Below are positions 39,055 to 49,096 of a stretch of 64,000 nucleotides of DNA, one piece after another. Source of the DNA: Vibrio nereis NBRC 15637 (GTDB lineage Bacteria; Pseudomonadota; Gammaproteobacteria; Enterobacterales; Vibrionaceae). The stretch covers positions 215,564 to 279,563 of the forward strand of contig NZ_BCUD01000003.1 of assembly GCF_001591105.1 (NCBI RefSeq), read 5' to 3'. The notes below the pieces were generated by a model, which had not been told where the DNA came from, did not search any database, and saw only the letters and a list, made by a program, of their open reading frames with translations. The translations under genes were made by a program, and so were the position numbers. Each line of letters starts with the position of its first letter. The first letter of the stretch is position 1.

Positions 39055-39903
39055 ATGAATAAAAAGCATTTAATCCTCACAGTTATCACTCTTACTCTCT
39101 TAGCTGTCATCGGCTATCAAACTGTTTTTACTGTCCCCAAGCATGAGCAACTCTCTTCAATATCCGGTGATGGCGTTAAACTGTCGCTGAAGTGCTATAA
39201 CAATACCCAAGCGAAAACTTTAGATAGAGAGCAGCGAATCAATGTTCTGGTTTGGAATATCTACAAACAAAACCGTGATAACTGGAAAAATGAGTTAGCC
39301 GAGCTCAGTCAAAGTGCTCAGTTAGTATTGCTGCAAGAAGCAAGCATGACACCAGACTTGCAGCAATGGATTGATCAGCAAGGCTGGTTTGGCAGCCAGG
39401 TCGACGCTTTTAAAGCGTTTGATGCGACGGCGGGGGTGTTGAATCTCTCGCAGGATACGCCAAACTTAGCTTGTGCCTATACGGAATTGGAGCCTTGGTT
39501 ACGATTGCCTAAATCCGCGTTGTACGCGACCTACCCGTTGTCAGACGGTTCAGAGCTGGCTGTGGTAAATATCCATGCCGTTAATTTCACCTACGGTACA
39601 GAAGAGTATCATCGTCAATTGAGCACGCTGGTGGAAGAACTCCTCAGTCATGAAGGTCCCATTATTGTGGCAGGCGACTTTAACAGTTGGAGTGAGTCTC
39701 GACTGCAGGTTATGAAAAAGGCGCTGGACCGAGTCGGGCTGCTAGAAGCGGCTTACGACATAGACAACCGCACACAGTTTATTACCGGGTTACCACTAGA
39801 CCACATTTTTTACCGTGGCTTAGAGCTGATAAAAGCAGAGGCACCCATCTCGAGTGCCTCTGATCACAATCCAATTTTAGTCAGCTTTAAATTAAAGCCG
39901 TAA
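39055..39903 (+). CDS. Endonuclease/exonuclease/phosphatase family protein, YafD-like
   Basis: The 282-residue protein has one N-terminal membrane helix (residues 6-25, possibly a signal anchor), then an exonuclease-endonuclease-phosphatase fold. All motif residues are visible: asparagine in NVLVWNIYKQ, glutamate in LLQEAS, histidine in NIHAVNF, AGDFNSW, LDHIFYRG and the final SDHNP. The substrate is unknown; the family includes nucleases and phosphoesterases. Escherichia coli YafD is a similar protein in the yaf region. It starts 13 bases after the glnB terminator with only a weak ribosome site. Confidence 0.85.
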   Translation: MNKKHLILTVITLTLLAVIGYQTVFTVPKHEQLSSISGDGVKLSLKCYNNTQAKTLDREQRINVLVWNIYKQNRDNWKNELAELSQSAQLVLLQEASMTPDLQQWIDQQGWFGSQVDAFKAFDATAGVLNLSQDTPNLACAYTELEPWLRLPKSALYATYPLSDGSELAVVNIHAVNFTYGTEEYHRQLSTLVEELLSHEGPIIVAGDFNSWSESRLQVMKKALDRVGLLEAAYDIDNRTQFITGLPLDHIFYRGLELIKAEAPISSASDHNPILVSFKLKP

Positions 39904-39904
39904 G

Positions 39905-40591
39905 CTAAAAGATGACGATATATAACGCCCAAATGACATAGTAAACCAACCAAGGCAGAGCTGAGATCACCAAGGCTTGTCCTCGTTCAAACTCTGTCCA
40001 GGTTCCCACTGCCGCATAGCCTAAAACAATGTACCAAGGCAGCAATAACGGGAAAGAGCTGGCAAACTGGGACCACTCACTGGTCAGTGGCAACTTAAGT
40101 AAGCCATTTAAGCTGTTTAAATCGGCCGCGTAGACCATCACTTGCCCATGCTTTAACAGCACACTTACGTAGCTCGCAATGTCGCCGATGATGGCTGGGA
40201 AGGTGATGACAGCACTGGCTGCAAACCATCGCCAAAAACCGTGCTGATGTTGGCTCGGTTTTGTGGCTAAGTTGAACCAAAAAGCCAGCATTAGAATGGT
40301 CAGCGTTCTGTTTAAAATATCACTAATGATTTCTTTCGCCATTAGCGTATTTGCATCAAGCAGCTCCAATTGTTGAGGCGCGGTTGTAGCCAGCTGGGCA
40401 GACAACTCACTCTTCAACCACTCAAAGTTGACGATATCAAAGTAGGCGCCCCAAAACAGGAAAGGCGAGAGTATCAAAAAGATATAAGGCTGCCATCCCC
40501 ACATGCCGCGTTGATATAGGGCGAGAAAGCATGAACTCGGAGAACGAAAAATATCGATCAGCATGATTAACGGGTTGCTAGACGGGGTCAT
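39905..40591 (-). CDS. YIP1-type integral membrane protein of unknown function
   Basis: The 228-residue protein has about five hydrophobic helices (around residues 30-50, 90-110, 120-145, 175-195 and 205-228) and resembles bacterial YIP1 domain proteins. No catalytic motif is seen. Its ATG overlaps the mltD stop by four bases (ATGA on the minus strand), so it is translated with the transglycosylase. It converges on the YafD-like gene with one base between stops. A role linked to the cell wall is inferred only from this coupling. Confidence 0.7.
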   Translation of the reverse strand: MTPSSNPLIMLIDIFRSPSSCFLALYQRGMWGWQPYIFLILSPFLFWGAYFDIVNFEWLKSELSAQLATTAPQQLELLDANTLMAKEIISDILNRTLTILMLAFWFNLATKPSQHQHGFWRWFAASAVITFPAIIGDIASYVSVLLKHGQVMVYAADLNSLNGLLKLPLTSEWSQFASSFPLLLPWYIVLGYAAVGTWTEFERGQALVISALPWLVYYVIWALYIVIF

Positions 40592-42144
40592 ACGCTCACC
40601 TTAGTCACGTCCACATACAGTTTGAGTTTTTGCCCTGGTTTTAGGTACTTAGACTTGTTCAAGTTATTCCATTTGACGACATCACGCGACTTCACTTTGA
40701 ATTTATTGGCGATACCACTGATGGTGTCACCTGAGCGCACATTGTAGAAAACGGTGCGGATAATCGCGCCATCAGAACTGTTTTTCCAGATAACCAGCTT
40801 TTGGCCTTTACGCAGTGTATCGCGTGGGCCCATACCGTTCCATTTCGCCAACGATTGATGAGAGATCTTATTGGCTTTTGCAATACTCCAAAGGCTTTCA
40901 CCCGAAGAAACGATATGCGTCAGTTTGTATTTTCCTCGGCTTCTGGATTGCGTTTTGGCCAGGCGGTTTGCTGCCGATAGCTCGTACGCTTTTTCATCTC
41001 TTGCCGATACAGGAATTAATAGGTATTGGCCTGCACGGATATTGTGGCCTTTCAGTCCATTCGCTCTTTGAATGACTTTAGTGGTGGTGTTGTTTCGTTT
41101 AGCTAACACGCTGAGTGAGTCGCCAGATTTCACTTTGTAACGAACCAGTTTTAAACCTTTACCGCGGTTTTTCTCCACCAGAGTACTAAACTGGCTAACA
41201 GTATGGCTTGGGAGCAGCAGTTGATGAGGGCCATTCGGGGCTGTTGACCATTGATTGTAAGCCGGATTCAGGCTTTGTAGCTCTTTGACAGAGATGCCAG
41301 CGTATTTCGCTGCAATGGCAAGGTCGAGTTGCTCTTTAGGGTCAACAACGCTCACTACTGGTTTGTTGGCGATGGCTGGTATCTCAATACCATATTTCTT
41401 CTGGTTGGCAATAATGTCTGCCAGCGCCAGTAGTTTTGGCACATAGCCACTGGTTTCTTTTGGAAGGTCTAAAGAGAAAAAATCAATCGGCTTACCCAGT
41501 TTTTTGTTTTTACGGATAGCTCGGGATACACGTCCACCACCGCTGTTATAAGCCGCGATAGCGTGGGTCCACTCTCCATCAAAACGTTTATTTAATCTGG
41601 TTAAGTAAGTGAGAGCCGCATCTGTTGCTCTGTAGACATCGCGACGACCGTCGTACCAGAAGTTTTGCTCTAAGCCGAACATTTTTCCTGTGGAAGGGAT
41701 AAACTGCCATAAACCTGCGGCACTGCCGTGAGAGTAGGCAAATGCATCAAAGGAGCTTTCAACAACAGGCAGTAGCGCCAGTTCAAGTGGCAGGCCGCGT
41801 TGCTCAATCTGTTCGGTGATCAAGTAGAGAAACGGTTCAGCACGCTTAGAAACGGTTTTTAAATGATGAGGGTGCTTTAGATACCACTTTCTATAGTAAT
41901 CGACGGACTTATGATCCGGTACTGGCATATCTAGTTGCATAGCGATACGCTGCCAGACATCTTCTTGAGACTGTGGTGTCTCAACGGGTGTCAGCTTCGC
42001 TTCAGGTAGCGGGGTTGGCTCAGTCTGTTTAGCCGTCGGTGGATTATTGGTTTCTGAAGAAGCGTTATCTTCAGAGTTGTTTGGCTGGGTTAGCTGACAT
42101 CCGGCTAATAAAAGTGCTAATACCCAGCTGTACTTTACTCGCAT
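40588..42144 (-). CDS. mltD: Membrane-bound lytic murein transglycosylase D
   Basis: MltD cleaves peptidoglycan glycan strands with formation of 1,6-anhydro ends. The 518-residue precursor is a lipoprotein (lipobox LLLAGC, C16), followed by a proline-rich linker. The SLT domain has the catalytic glutamate E129 in LLPVVESSF and then GLWQFIPSTG. Three LysM domains follow (about residues 342-388, 408-452 and 466-512), compared with two in Escherichia coli MltD, as I recall. It is followed with overlap by the YIP1 protein gene. Confidence 0.95.
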   Translation of the reverse strand: MRVKYSWVLALLLAGCQLTQPNNSEDNASSETNNPPTAKQTEPTPLPEAKLTPVETPQSQEDVWQRIAMQLDMPVPDHKSVDYYRKWYLKHPHHLKTVSKRAEPFLYLITEQIEQRGLPLELALLPVVESSFDAFAYSHGSAAGLWQFIPSTGKMFGLEQNFWYDGRRDVYRATDAALTYLTRLNKRFDGEWTHAIAAYNSGGGRVSRAIRKNKKLGKPIDFFSLDLPKETSGYVPKLLALADIIANQKKYGIEIPAIANKPVVSVVDPKEQLDLAIAAKYAGISVKELQSLNPAYNQWSTAPNGPHQLLLPSHTVSQFSTLVEKNRGKGLKLVRYKVKSGDSLSVLAKRNNTTTKVIQRANGLKGHNIRAGQYLLIPVSARDEKAYELSAANRLAKTQSRSRGKYKLTHIVSSGESLWSIAKANKISHQSLAKWNGMGPRDTLRKGQKLVIWKNSSDGAIIRTVFYNVRSGDTISGIANKFKVKSRDVVKWNNLNKSKYLKPGQKLKLYVDVTKVSV

Positions 42145-42214
42145 TACACAGCCCTTTTTTTATGTGGCTGGTGATAATACTTGCCTGTCCGTCACAGTGA
42201 CAAGCATCAAATCG

Positions 42215-42973
42215 TTAAAATTCGTTTTTCCACTCACGTAAAGCGGTAAAAATTGACAGTGGATCGGTTTTTTGAGTCCGGTTGGTGACTGATCGTATTA
42301 CGCTTTTTTGATCGGTTCTTAGGAATGGGTTTATCCACTTTTCGCGACGAATGGTTGTTGGTAACGTTGGCATATTTTGCGCTCTGAGGCGATTAACGTC
42401 GTCTCTATATCGTTGCAGTTGCGTATTGTCAGGCTCGACGGCTAGCGCAAAAGCTACATTGCTTGCGGTATATTCATGCGCGCAATAAACCTCGGTTTCT
42501 TCGGGTAGCGCGGCCAGTTTGGTCAGTGATGTGTACATTTGCTCCATAGTGCCTTCAAACACACGCCCACATCCTGCTGAAAAAAGAACATCGCCGCAAA
42601 ATAGCTTTCCATCGCCCACATAGCCAATATGGCCGTTGGTGTGCCCTTCTAACCCTAACACAAGGAAAATTTCGTCAAACAGCTCTATTTGATCGCCTGC
42701 TTCTACAGCATGAGTCAGCGTTGGTACAGGTTCATTCGCTGGGCCTACCACGTCAATATTGGGGTATTGTCTGACTAACTCGGGCACTCCACCGATATGA
42801 TCGTTGTGGTGGTGGGTAATTAAGATCGCTTCTAAGCTTAGGTCATGCTGTTTTAGGTACTCAAGCACTGGCTTGGCGTCACCTGGGTCGACGACAGCAC
42901 AACGCTGATCGCTATTTTGAATCAGCCAGATGTAATTATCATTAAACGCAGGTATGCTTTTGATATCTAACAT
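42215..42973 (-). CDS. gloB: Hydroxyacylglutathione hydrolase (glyoxalase II)
   Basis: GloB hydrolyses S-lactoylglutathione to lactate and glutathione, completing methylglyoxal detoxification. The 252-residue metallo-beta-lactamase-fold protein has the binuclear metal motif THHHNDH at 53-59, further ligands in [11 protein letters not shown], the [13 protein letters not shown] segment and AHEYT. It is divergent from the methyltransferase gene with only 38 bases between starts, so the two promoters must overlap. Confidence 0.95.
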   Translation of the reverse strand: MLDIKSIPAFNDNYIWLIQNSDQRCAVVDPGDAKPVLEYLKQHDLSLEAILITHHHNDHIGGVPELVRQYPNIDVVGPANEPVPTLTHAVEAGDQIELFDEIFLVLGLEGHTNGHIGYVGDGKLFCGDVLFSAGCGRVFEGTMEQMYTSLTKLAALPEETEVYCAHEYTASNVAFALAVEPDNTQLQRYRDDVNRLRAQNMPTLPTTIRREKWINPFLRTDQKSVIRSVTNRTQKTDPLSIFTALREWKNEF

Positions 42974-43011
42974 GGTTATCTCTCCAGTTACCAGAGTGAA
43001 GCAGGTTATCT

Positions 43012-43740
43012 ATGAAACCAGCACACAGCAATAAAAAGCTTGAATGGCCTCATTCATGGTCTCAGCTTAAAAACGGTCAATGGGTTCATGAATCAATTCA
43101 GACCCGCATCGACGAATGGTGCCCGAAACTTTTTGGCTACCATCTGCTTAAGCTCGGGGGACTTAGCTGCGAGTTAACCAGCTTTGCCTGTAATATTCAA
43201 CATCAAGTCCACCTTGATATCCAGAACCCGTTGCATAATGTTATTGCGGATGGTTACAACTTACCCTTTCTAGAGAAAAGCTTTGACGCAGTTGTCATGG
43301 CGCATCAACTTGACTATAGCAATGATCCGCACCGGTTATTACGCGAAGTCGATCGAGTCATGATTGATGACGGTTATCTGATTGTTACGGGCTTTAATCC
43401 GATCAGTTTTACTGGGTTGGCGAGCTTAATGCCTTGGAGGAAACATTGCCTTCCTTGGAGTGGACGTATGTTTACACCTAACCGCATCACAGACTGGTTG
43501 AGTGTACTCAATTATCAGGTGGTAGAGTGTGACTGTTATGCGCTGTTTCCGATGCAAAAGTACCGCACCATGTGGACGTGGTTCGAAAACAGCTTAGGAG
43601 AGTGGGCGTCGCCGTTTGGCAGTTTGTACTTTGTGGTTGCAAGAAAGCGGACTTACCCGCTTAAACCGATAAAACCACATTGGCAGCTAAAACGAAAATT
43701 GACGCCGCTTGGCGTCAATTACAAAATTTCCAATCGCTAG
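43012..43740 (+). CDS. yafS: SAM-dependent methyltransferase, YafS-like
   Basis: The 242-residue protein has a methyltransferase type 11 fold: NVIADGYNLPFLEKSFDAVV gives the acidic SAM-contacting strands, and DDGYLIVTGFNP the later strand. The usual glycine-rich first loop is weak. The substrate is unknown. The order gloB-yafS-rnhA-dnaQ is the same as in Escherichia coli, which supports the name. Its stop is one base from the convergent rnhA stop. Confidence 0.8.
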   Translation: MKPAHSNKKLEWPHSWSQLKNGQWVHESIQTRIDEWCPKLFGYHLLKLGGLSCELTSFACNIQHQVHLDIQNPLHNVIADGYNLPFLEKSFDAVVMAHQLDYSNDPHRLLREVDRVMIDDGYLIVTGFNPISFTGLASLMPWRKHCLPWSGRMFTPNRITDWLSVLNYQVVECDCYALFPMQKYRTMWTWFENSLGEWASPFGSLYFVVARKRTYPLKPIKPHWQLKRKLTPLGVNYKISNR

Positions 43741-43741
43741 C

Positions 43742-44206
43742 TTAATTAGGAATGTAGCCGGTATCTTCTTCTGTGGGGTTTTCCGCCGCCGTGCGAGCCA
43801 ATTCGTCACACATTTCGTTTTCTCTGTGTCCGGCGTGACCTTTCACCCAATGCCATTCTACTTGGTGACGTTGAGTTTCTGTATCGAGCGCTTTCCATAA
43901 GTCGGCATTTTTAACTGGTTTTTTATCGGCGGTTTTCCAACCGCGTTTTTTCCAGTTATGGATCCATTGCGTAATGCCTTGACGGACGTATTGGCTGTCT
44001 GTGGTTAGGACCACCTTACAAGGCTCTTTGAGAGTTTGCAGCGCAACAATGGTTGCCAGCATTTCCATACGATTATTGGTGGTGAGGGTATAGCCTTTTG
44101 CCAGCGTTTTTTCGACATCTTTATAGCGAAGTACGACGCCATACCCACCTGGCCCTGGATTACCTAAACAAGAACCATCTGTGAAAATTTCCACCTGTTT
44201 CGTCAT
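43742..44206 (-). CDS. rnhA: Ribonuclease HI
   Basis: RNase HI degrades RNA in RNA-DNA hybrids, such as R-loops and primers. All 154 residues fit. The catalytic carboxylates are D10 ([11 protein letters not shown]), E48 (NRMEML) and D70 (TTDSQYV), with the fourth near residue 134. A basic protrusion ([15 protein letters not shown]) is present. It is divergent from dnaQ with 56 bases between the starts, as in Escherichia coli, where overlapping promoters are known. Confidence 0.97.
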   Translation of the reverse strand: MTKQVEIFTDGSCLGNPGPGGYGVVLRYKDVEKTLAKGYTLTTNNRMEMLATIVALQTLKEPCKVVLTTDSQYVRQGITQWIHNWKKRGWKTADKKPVKNADLWKALDTETQRHQVEWHWVKGHAGHRENEMCDELARTAAENPTEEDTGYIPN

Positions 44207-44262
44207 GATTTGATACTATTGGTTAAAGCATATAATTGGCATAGTCTGACACACATATTGTT

Positions 44263-45003
44263 ATGAATACCAGCGACAATTCGAAATACAATCGCATCGT
44301 AGTACTCGATACCGAAACCACAGGTATGAACCGCGAAGGGGGGCCTCATTACCAAGGCCACCGGATCATTGAAATCGGCGCGGTAGAAATAATCAACCGC
44401 AAATTAACCGGGCGTCACTTCCACGTTTACATCAAACCCGACCGTGAAATTCAATCAGAAGCGGTAGAAGTTCACGGTATTACCGATGAGTTTTTGCTTG
44501 ATAAGCCAGAGTATCAAGACGTTCACGCTGAATTTTTAGAGTTTATCAAAGGCGCTGAGCTGGTGGCTCACAACGCGCCCTTCGATACTGGCTTTATGGA
44601 TCATGAATTCTCGATGCTTGATCCGTCTATTGGTAAAACGGATGACTATTGCAAGGTGACCGATACCCTTGCCATGGCGAAGAAAATCTTCCCGGGCAAG
44701 CGAAACAACCTTGACATATTGTGTGACCGTTACGGCATTGATAACTCGCACCGTACTCTTCACGGGGCATTGCTCGATGCGGAGATTTTGGCTGACGTCT
44801 ATCTGTTAATGACGGGCGGGCAGACCTCGCTTCAGTTTAACGCAGGTAGTGGAGAGGGTGATGTGGGAGGCGCTTCAATAAAACGCGTTGCCGCTGATCG
44901 TAAAGCGCTAAAGGTTATCCGTGCTTCGGCCGATGAGTTAGATGCACATCAGAGCAGATTAGATATCGTCGAGAAAAGCGGAAGCTGCCTTTGGCGTCAG
45001 TAG
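44263..45003 (+). CDS. dnaQ: DNA polymerase III epsilon subunit (proofreading exonuclease)
   Basis: DnaQ is the 3'-5' proofreading exonuclease of the replicase core and partners DnaE, encoded at 32289-35768. The 246-residue protein shows Exo I VLDTETTG (D16, E18), Exo II HNAPFDTGFMDHE and Exo III HGALLDAEILADVY. The flexible C-terminal segment that binds DnaE follows. It is divergent from rnhA and ends eight bases before the next gene, so the two are probably co-transcribed. Confidence 0.97.
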   Translation: MNTSDNSKYNRIVVLDTETTGMNREGGPHYQGHRIIEIGAVEIINRKLTGRHFHVYIKPDREIQSEAVEVHGITDEFLLDKPEYQDVHAEFLEFIKGAELVAHNAPFDTGFMDHEFSMLDPSIGKTDDYCKVTDTLAMAKKIFPGKRNNLDILCDRYGIDNSHRTLHGALLDAEILADVYLLMTGGQTSLQFNAGSGEGDVGGASIKRVAADRKALKVIRASADELDAHQSRLDIVEKSGSCLWRQ

Positions 45004-45011
45004 GAGATAGG

Positions 45012-46262
45012 ATGTTAAGGATTTGGTTTGTTATTTTCGGTCTATTATTGAGCGGTGTTGGTTTGGCTGCGCAAGAATCATCGATGTCTTTACTTGATAA
45101 CCGTTTTCGAGTCGATCCTTCGATCCAGCAGATCACCTTCGTAGTCTATCGAGCAAAAGAATCTCAGCCGGTGGTGTTAGTCAGGCCGGATGGAAAAAAG
45201 TACTACGCATGGCGAAGCCCAGATAATGTTCGTTGGTACCAAGAGTCATCCATGGACATTATTTCGATAGACAACCCTATGCCGGGCCCGTGGCAGGCGG
45301 TGGGGCAGGTGACGCCAAAAAACAAGATTAAGCTGATCTCCCACTTAAAGCTCTCTTCTGATGTTTTACCTGCGCGTCTTTATCAAGGTGAGTCGATAAA
45401 GTATACGGCGAGACTAACATCAGATGACAAGCCACTCGTATTAAGAGACTTCCTTGACCGAGTGAAGCTCAATGTCACCTTTACTAAGTTCGTAGAGAAT
45501 GAAGAGTCACTCGCGAAAGAAGCGAGACCGATCCCAATGGAAATTGGTGAGTTTGCGGACGATGGACAAGAGTTGGATGAAATCGCCGGGGACGGTGTCT
45601 TTACCGTGGCTTTGCCCATCACCAGTAACCCAGGCAAGTATCGTGTCCGTATTACCTCAGGCAATGGGATTTTTCTCCGAGCGCAAGAGCAAGAAGTGTT
45701 GGTTTACCCAACGCCAATGGAAACGACCTTCATTCAGTCTCGCGCCCAGTCTGAGCCGCATCGAGTTGTCGTGTCTGGTGAACAAGGCATGATTGCCCCA
45801 GGGTCTATCGCGGCTTATGTTGAGCACAAAGATCCGCAAGGACACGTCTTGAATGTGCAAGGCTCGGCTGAATCAGACAGTAACAAACTAGAGTTAACGA
45901 TTCCTTACACTGAGCTACTCGGCAACTATTCGTGGAGTGGGGAAGTATTCGCGACGGAAATGGGTTCTGGTCGTCCTTTAACGTTCTCGATGGATGAGTA
46001 TACCTACAGCGTTGTTCAGGAAGTGGATATTGCTGAAACAAGACGCTTGCAAGAGATCGAGCGCCTCAAGCAACAACAGCTGCTGGAGGAACAGCGTCTA
46101 ATCGAGGTGCGCGAAGCACAGAAGACCAAAGGGATGATTATGATCGCTATTGGTAATGTGGTTGTGATTATTCTTGCTCTAGTCGTGTGGTTTATTATGG
46201 GCAAACTTAAAGCCCGTAAAAAAGCCCTGCCGGAAATGCAGCTAGACGTACCTAAGAAATAG
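45012..46262 (+). CDS. Conserved membrane-anchored protein of unknown function (TIGR03503-like)
   Basis: The ATG at 45012 follows AGGAGATAGG and gives 416 residues. An in-frame start at 44991 would overlap dnaQ and has no comparable ribosome site. The protein has a signal peptide (cut near GLAAQ), a long extracytoplasmic region of mostly beta structure (residues about 25-340), a charged helix rich in Q, E and R (about 345-378), a single membrane helix (about 380-402) and a short basic cytoplasmic tail. It resembles the uncharacterised TIGR03503 family of marine gamma-proteobacteria. No catalytic motif is visible. Confidence 0.75.
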   Translation: MLRIWFVIFGLLLSGVGLAAQESSMSLLDNRFRVDPSIQQITFVVYRAKESQPVVLVRPDGKKYYAWRSPDNVRWYQESSMDIISIDNPMPGPWQAVGQVTPKNKIKLISHLKLSSDVLPARLYQGESIKYTARLTSDDKPLVLRDFLDRVKLNVTFTKFVENEESLAKEARPIPMEIGEFADDGQELDEIAGDGVFTVALPITSNPGKYRVRITSGNGIFLRAQEQEVLVYPTPMETTFIQSRAQSEPHRVVVSGEQGMIAPGSIAAYVEHKDPQGHVLNVQGSAESDSNKLELTIPYTELLGNYSWSGEVFATEMGSGRPLTFSMDEYTYSVVQEVDIAETRRLQEIERLKQQQLLEEQRLIEVREAQKTKGMIMIAIGNVVVIILALVVWFIMGKLKARKKALPEMQLDVPKK

Positions 46263-46275
46263 ATAATATTCGAGA

Positions 46276-46303
46276 GACAAAAAGGGCTGCGATTGCAGCC
46301 CTT
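46276..46303. terminator. Bidirectional terminator between the TIGR03503-like gene and fadE
   Basis: AAGGGCTGC and GCAGCCCTT form a perfect stem with a GATT loop. On the minus strand it is followed by TTTTTG, which suits fadE; the plus-strand tail is poorer. Confidence 0.8.
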
Positions 46304-46338
46304 GGTTTATTTAGAGGGTTACCCGTAGGGTATAATTG

Positions 46339-48792
46339 TTATGCCACTTCAACCATGGTTGGAGCTGAATGATTTCGCGGTTTGGCCGCAAGCTCTTCGG
46401 GGCTAAAGTCATCTACGTTGATCACATACAAACGATGTTCTTCCGCTTCTCTCAGTAGTTTCGCTTCATTGCTATCGATAATGCCGCGCTCTAAACCAAG
46501 CTCCGCTACTTTATCTAAGCCAGTGAACGGACGTCGCTCTCCTAGGGCTTTACAGACTTTGTTAAACAGAGGTTCCGCTTGCAAAATCACCTCTAACGCT
46601 TGCTCAATTCGGCCTGCTGGGTTGAACTGTGTCGCTGCCATGTATTGGTTGCGTCCAATACGAGAGCGTGTTTCTGATGGCGTTTGCAAGATACGCGCAA
46701 CTTGGCTGTCGAGCTTATCACTTGGTGCTTTTCTTACACGACCAAACGGTAAGATAACCACACGTAGAGCTTTGCCTAACCACTTATTCGGGAAGTTAGC
46801 TAAGAACTCATCAATCGCCAATTCCGCTTGTTTCAAACTGTCTTGCAGCCCCCAGTGAACCAGAGGAAGGTCTTCGGCGTTGCGACCGTCACTGTCAAAA
46901 CGTTTCAGAGTGGCGGAACTTAAATACAACTGGCTTAGGATATCCCCTAAACGTGCAGACAAACGCTCTTTACGTTTAAGAGAGCCACCCAGTACCGCCA
47001 TTGATATATCGGCTAAGAAAGCAATGTTAGCGCTGTAGCGGTTAAGTTGCTGATAATAACGTGCTGTAGAATCTTGCACGGGGGCGGGAGAGAAGCGCCC
47101 ATCGGTTAAGCCTAACCAGAAACTGCGCACTAAGTTACTCAGCGTAAAGCTCACGTGCCCAGCCAATGCACTATCAAATTTATTCAATGCATCAGAAGAA
47201 CCTGAATAAGCGGCATTCATTTCTTCCAACACATAGGGATGGCATCGAATTGCCCCTTGACCAAAGATGATCATAGAGCGAGTAAGGATATTGGCGCCTT
47301 CAACGGTAACCGCAATCGGTGCTCCTTGATAACCACGCGCCAAAAAGTTAGAAGGCCCCATGCAGATCCCTTTACCACCGACGATATCCATGGCATCGAT
47401 GATGCTTTGCTGACCACGATGGGTACAGTGGTACTTCACAATCGCTGAGATCACCGATGGCTTTTCACCAAGGTCGATACCCGCAACGGTAAGGTTGCTG
47501 GCGGCATCCATCACGTAAGCATTACCACCAAGGCGTGCCAACGGCTCTTCAACACCTTCCATGTGGCCAATTGGCTGTTTAAACTGACGGCGAATACGTG
47601 CGTAGGCACCGGTTGCCAGAGCCGCACTTTTAATACCGCCAGTCGAGTTAGAAGGCAGTGTAATGCCACGACCGACCGACAAACATTCGACTAACATTCT
47701 CCAGCCTTGGCCAGCCATTTTCGGACCACCGATAATGAAGTCTAACGGCACGAACAGATCATTTGCGCGGGTTGGGCCATTTTGGAATGGGACATTAAGC
47801 GGGAAGTGGCGGTTGCCGATTTCGACGCCTTCAAGATCTGTTGGGATCAGTGCGCACGTAATACCAATATCTTCTTTGTCGCCCAGTAAACCTTCTGGGT
47901 CACGCAGCTTAAATGCTAAGCCCAGTACAGTCGCCACTGGTGCTAGGGTAATGTAGCGCTTATTCCATGTTAGGCGCATCCCCAACACTTGTTTACCTTG
48001 CCATTCGCCTTGGCAAACCACGCCATAATCAGGAATCGATCCAGCATCGGAGCCGGCTTCTGGGCTGGTTAAAGCGAAACAAGGAATTTCTTTACCTTCG
48101 GCAAGGCGGGGCAGGTAATGATCTTGTTGCTCTTTAGTACCGTAGTGCTGAAGAAGCTCGCCAGGGCCAAGTGAATTTGGCACGCCTACGGTAGAAGACA
48201 ATACGCCAGAGACCCCGGTGAGTTTCTGTAACACTAGTGATTGTGCGTATGCGGAAAACTCAAGACCACCATATTTTTTCTTGATGATCATCGCAAAGAA
48301 CTTATGTTCTTTTAGGAATTGCCAGACCTCAGGTGGCAGATCGGCCAACTCATGTGTGACTTGGTAATCACTCACCATGGCGCAAACTTCATTGACTGGG
48401 CCGTTTAGAAACGCCTGCTCTTCTGCACTGAGTGTTGGTGCTTTGATATCGTGCAGTTTGTCCCAATCGGGCTTGCCTTTAAATAGCTCTGCTTCCCACC
48501 AAACCGTGCCTGCATCAAGCGCTTCTTTTTCTGTCTGCGACATAGCAGGCAGCACTTTTTTAAACATTGCCAGTGCTTTTTTACTGAGCATCGCTTGTCG
48601 GATTGGGGCAACACCCAAGACAAGAACAGCGGTGATATACAGCACCCAGCCGACGGTTCCAGCGGTTCCAATCATTGACAGCAGCAGCATGGTGACGGTC
48701 AAAGCACCAATGGCGGTAATGAGTGAGGTTCTGTGGTACAGACATAGTGCCAGTACCGCAGCAAAACCCAGTATAGAGAGCGAGATATCCAT
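46339..48792 (-). CDS. fadE: Acyl-CoA dehydrogenase FadE
   Basis: FadE performs the first oxidation step of fatty acid beta-oxidation with FAD. The 817-residue enzyme is the long gamma-proteobacterial type. It begins with two hydrophobic helices (residues 1-65, probably membrane association), then the dehydrogenase domain with the FAD-contacting [18 protein letters not shown] and the [18 protein letters not shown] segment, and a long C-terminal extension. It differs from the shorter mitochondrial type. Its promoter contains a probable FadR site, so expression should rise with long-chain acyl-CoA. Confidence 0.95.
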   Translation of the reverse strand: MDISLSILGFAAVLALCLYHRTSLITAIGALTVTMLLLSMIGTAGTVGWVLYITAVLVLGVAPIRQAMLSKKALAMFKKVLPAMSQTEKEALDAGTVWWEAELFKGKPDWDKLHDIKAPTLSAEEQAFLNGPVNEVCAMVSDYQVTHELADLPPEVWQFLKEHKFFAMIIKKKYGGLEFSAYAQSLVLQKLTGVSGVLSSTVGVPNSLGPGELLQHYGTKEQQDHYLPRLAEGKEIPCFALTSPEAGSDAGSIPDYGVVCQGEWQGKQVLGMRLTWNKRYITLAPVATVLGLAFKLRDPEGLLGDKEDIGITCALIPTDLEGVEIGNRHFPLNVPFQNGPTRANDLFVPLDFIIGGPKMAGQGWRMLVECLSVGRGITLPSNSTGGIKSAALATGAYARIRRQFKQPIGHMEGVEEPLARLGGNAYVMDAASNLTVAGIDLGEKPSVISAIVKYHCTHRGQQSIIDAMDIVGGKGICMGPSNFLARGYQGAPIAVTVEGANILTRSMIIFGQGAIRCHPYVLEEMNAAYSGSSDALNKFDSALAGHVSFTLSNLVRSFWLGLTDGRFSPAPVQDSTARYYQQLNRYSANIAFLADISMAVLGGSLKRKERLSARLGDILSQLYLSSATLKRFDSDGRNAEDLPLVHWGLQDSLKQAELAIDEFLANFPNKWLGKALRVVILPFGRVRKAPSDKLDSQVARILQTPSETRSRIGRNQYMAATQFNPAGRIEQALEVILQAEPLFNKVCKALGERRPFTGLDKVAELGLERGIIDSNEAKLLREAEEHRLYVINVDDFSPEELAAKPRNHSAPTMVEVA

Positions 48793-48842
48793 ATTTGTTT
48801 TCCTTATTGCGGCGGTTTGTTTTAACGCGCCGTTATTTTAGT

Positions 48843-48859
48843 AAGAGGTCTTACCAGTC
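48843..48859 (-). promoter_or_regulatory. FadR operator inside the fadE promoter
   Basis: AAGAGGTCTTACCAGTC matches 12 of 16 defined positions of the FadR consensus AACTGGTCNGACCAGTT. On the minus strand, TTGACT at 48856-48861 can act as the -35 element, with a TAAAAT or AAATAA -10 region near 48835-48841. The site therefore covers the -35 and spacer, the expected position for FadR repression of fadE. Confidence 0.65.
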
Positions 48860-48861
48860 AA

Positions 48862-49096
48862 GTGTAATCAAAATATTAAATAAATGTAAAACCCATTACT
48901 GTTCAAAAAGTGATCTGAGTAGAGTGAAAGTTCTAAAAGTGGCGAGTCGTGCCGATTTTGTGAGCGTTGAAAGTCAATAAAGCGGTAAATGTTAGTGGTG
49001 AGCTATCGACAGTGAGAATTGTTTGAGTAAACTCATCAAATAAGGTTGGGAACGCGTTTGCGGCCCTATTTAATACACAATAACTTGAGATAGCCT
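48862..49096. other. Intergenic region between fadE and gmhA
   Basis: No coding sequence is supported. A weak promoter for gmhA may lie at 49019-49046 (TTGTTT, 16-bp spacer, TAAGGT). A PurR-like half-site, CGTTTGCG, near 49055 lacks its other half. Nothing else was recognised. Confidence 0.4.

Noticed and set aside
49052..49066. PurR box upstream of gmhA
   Set aside because: Only the right half, CGTTTGCG, matches; the left half has almost no agreement.
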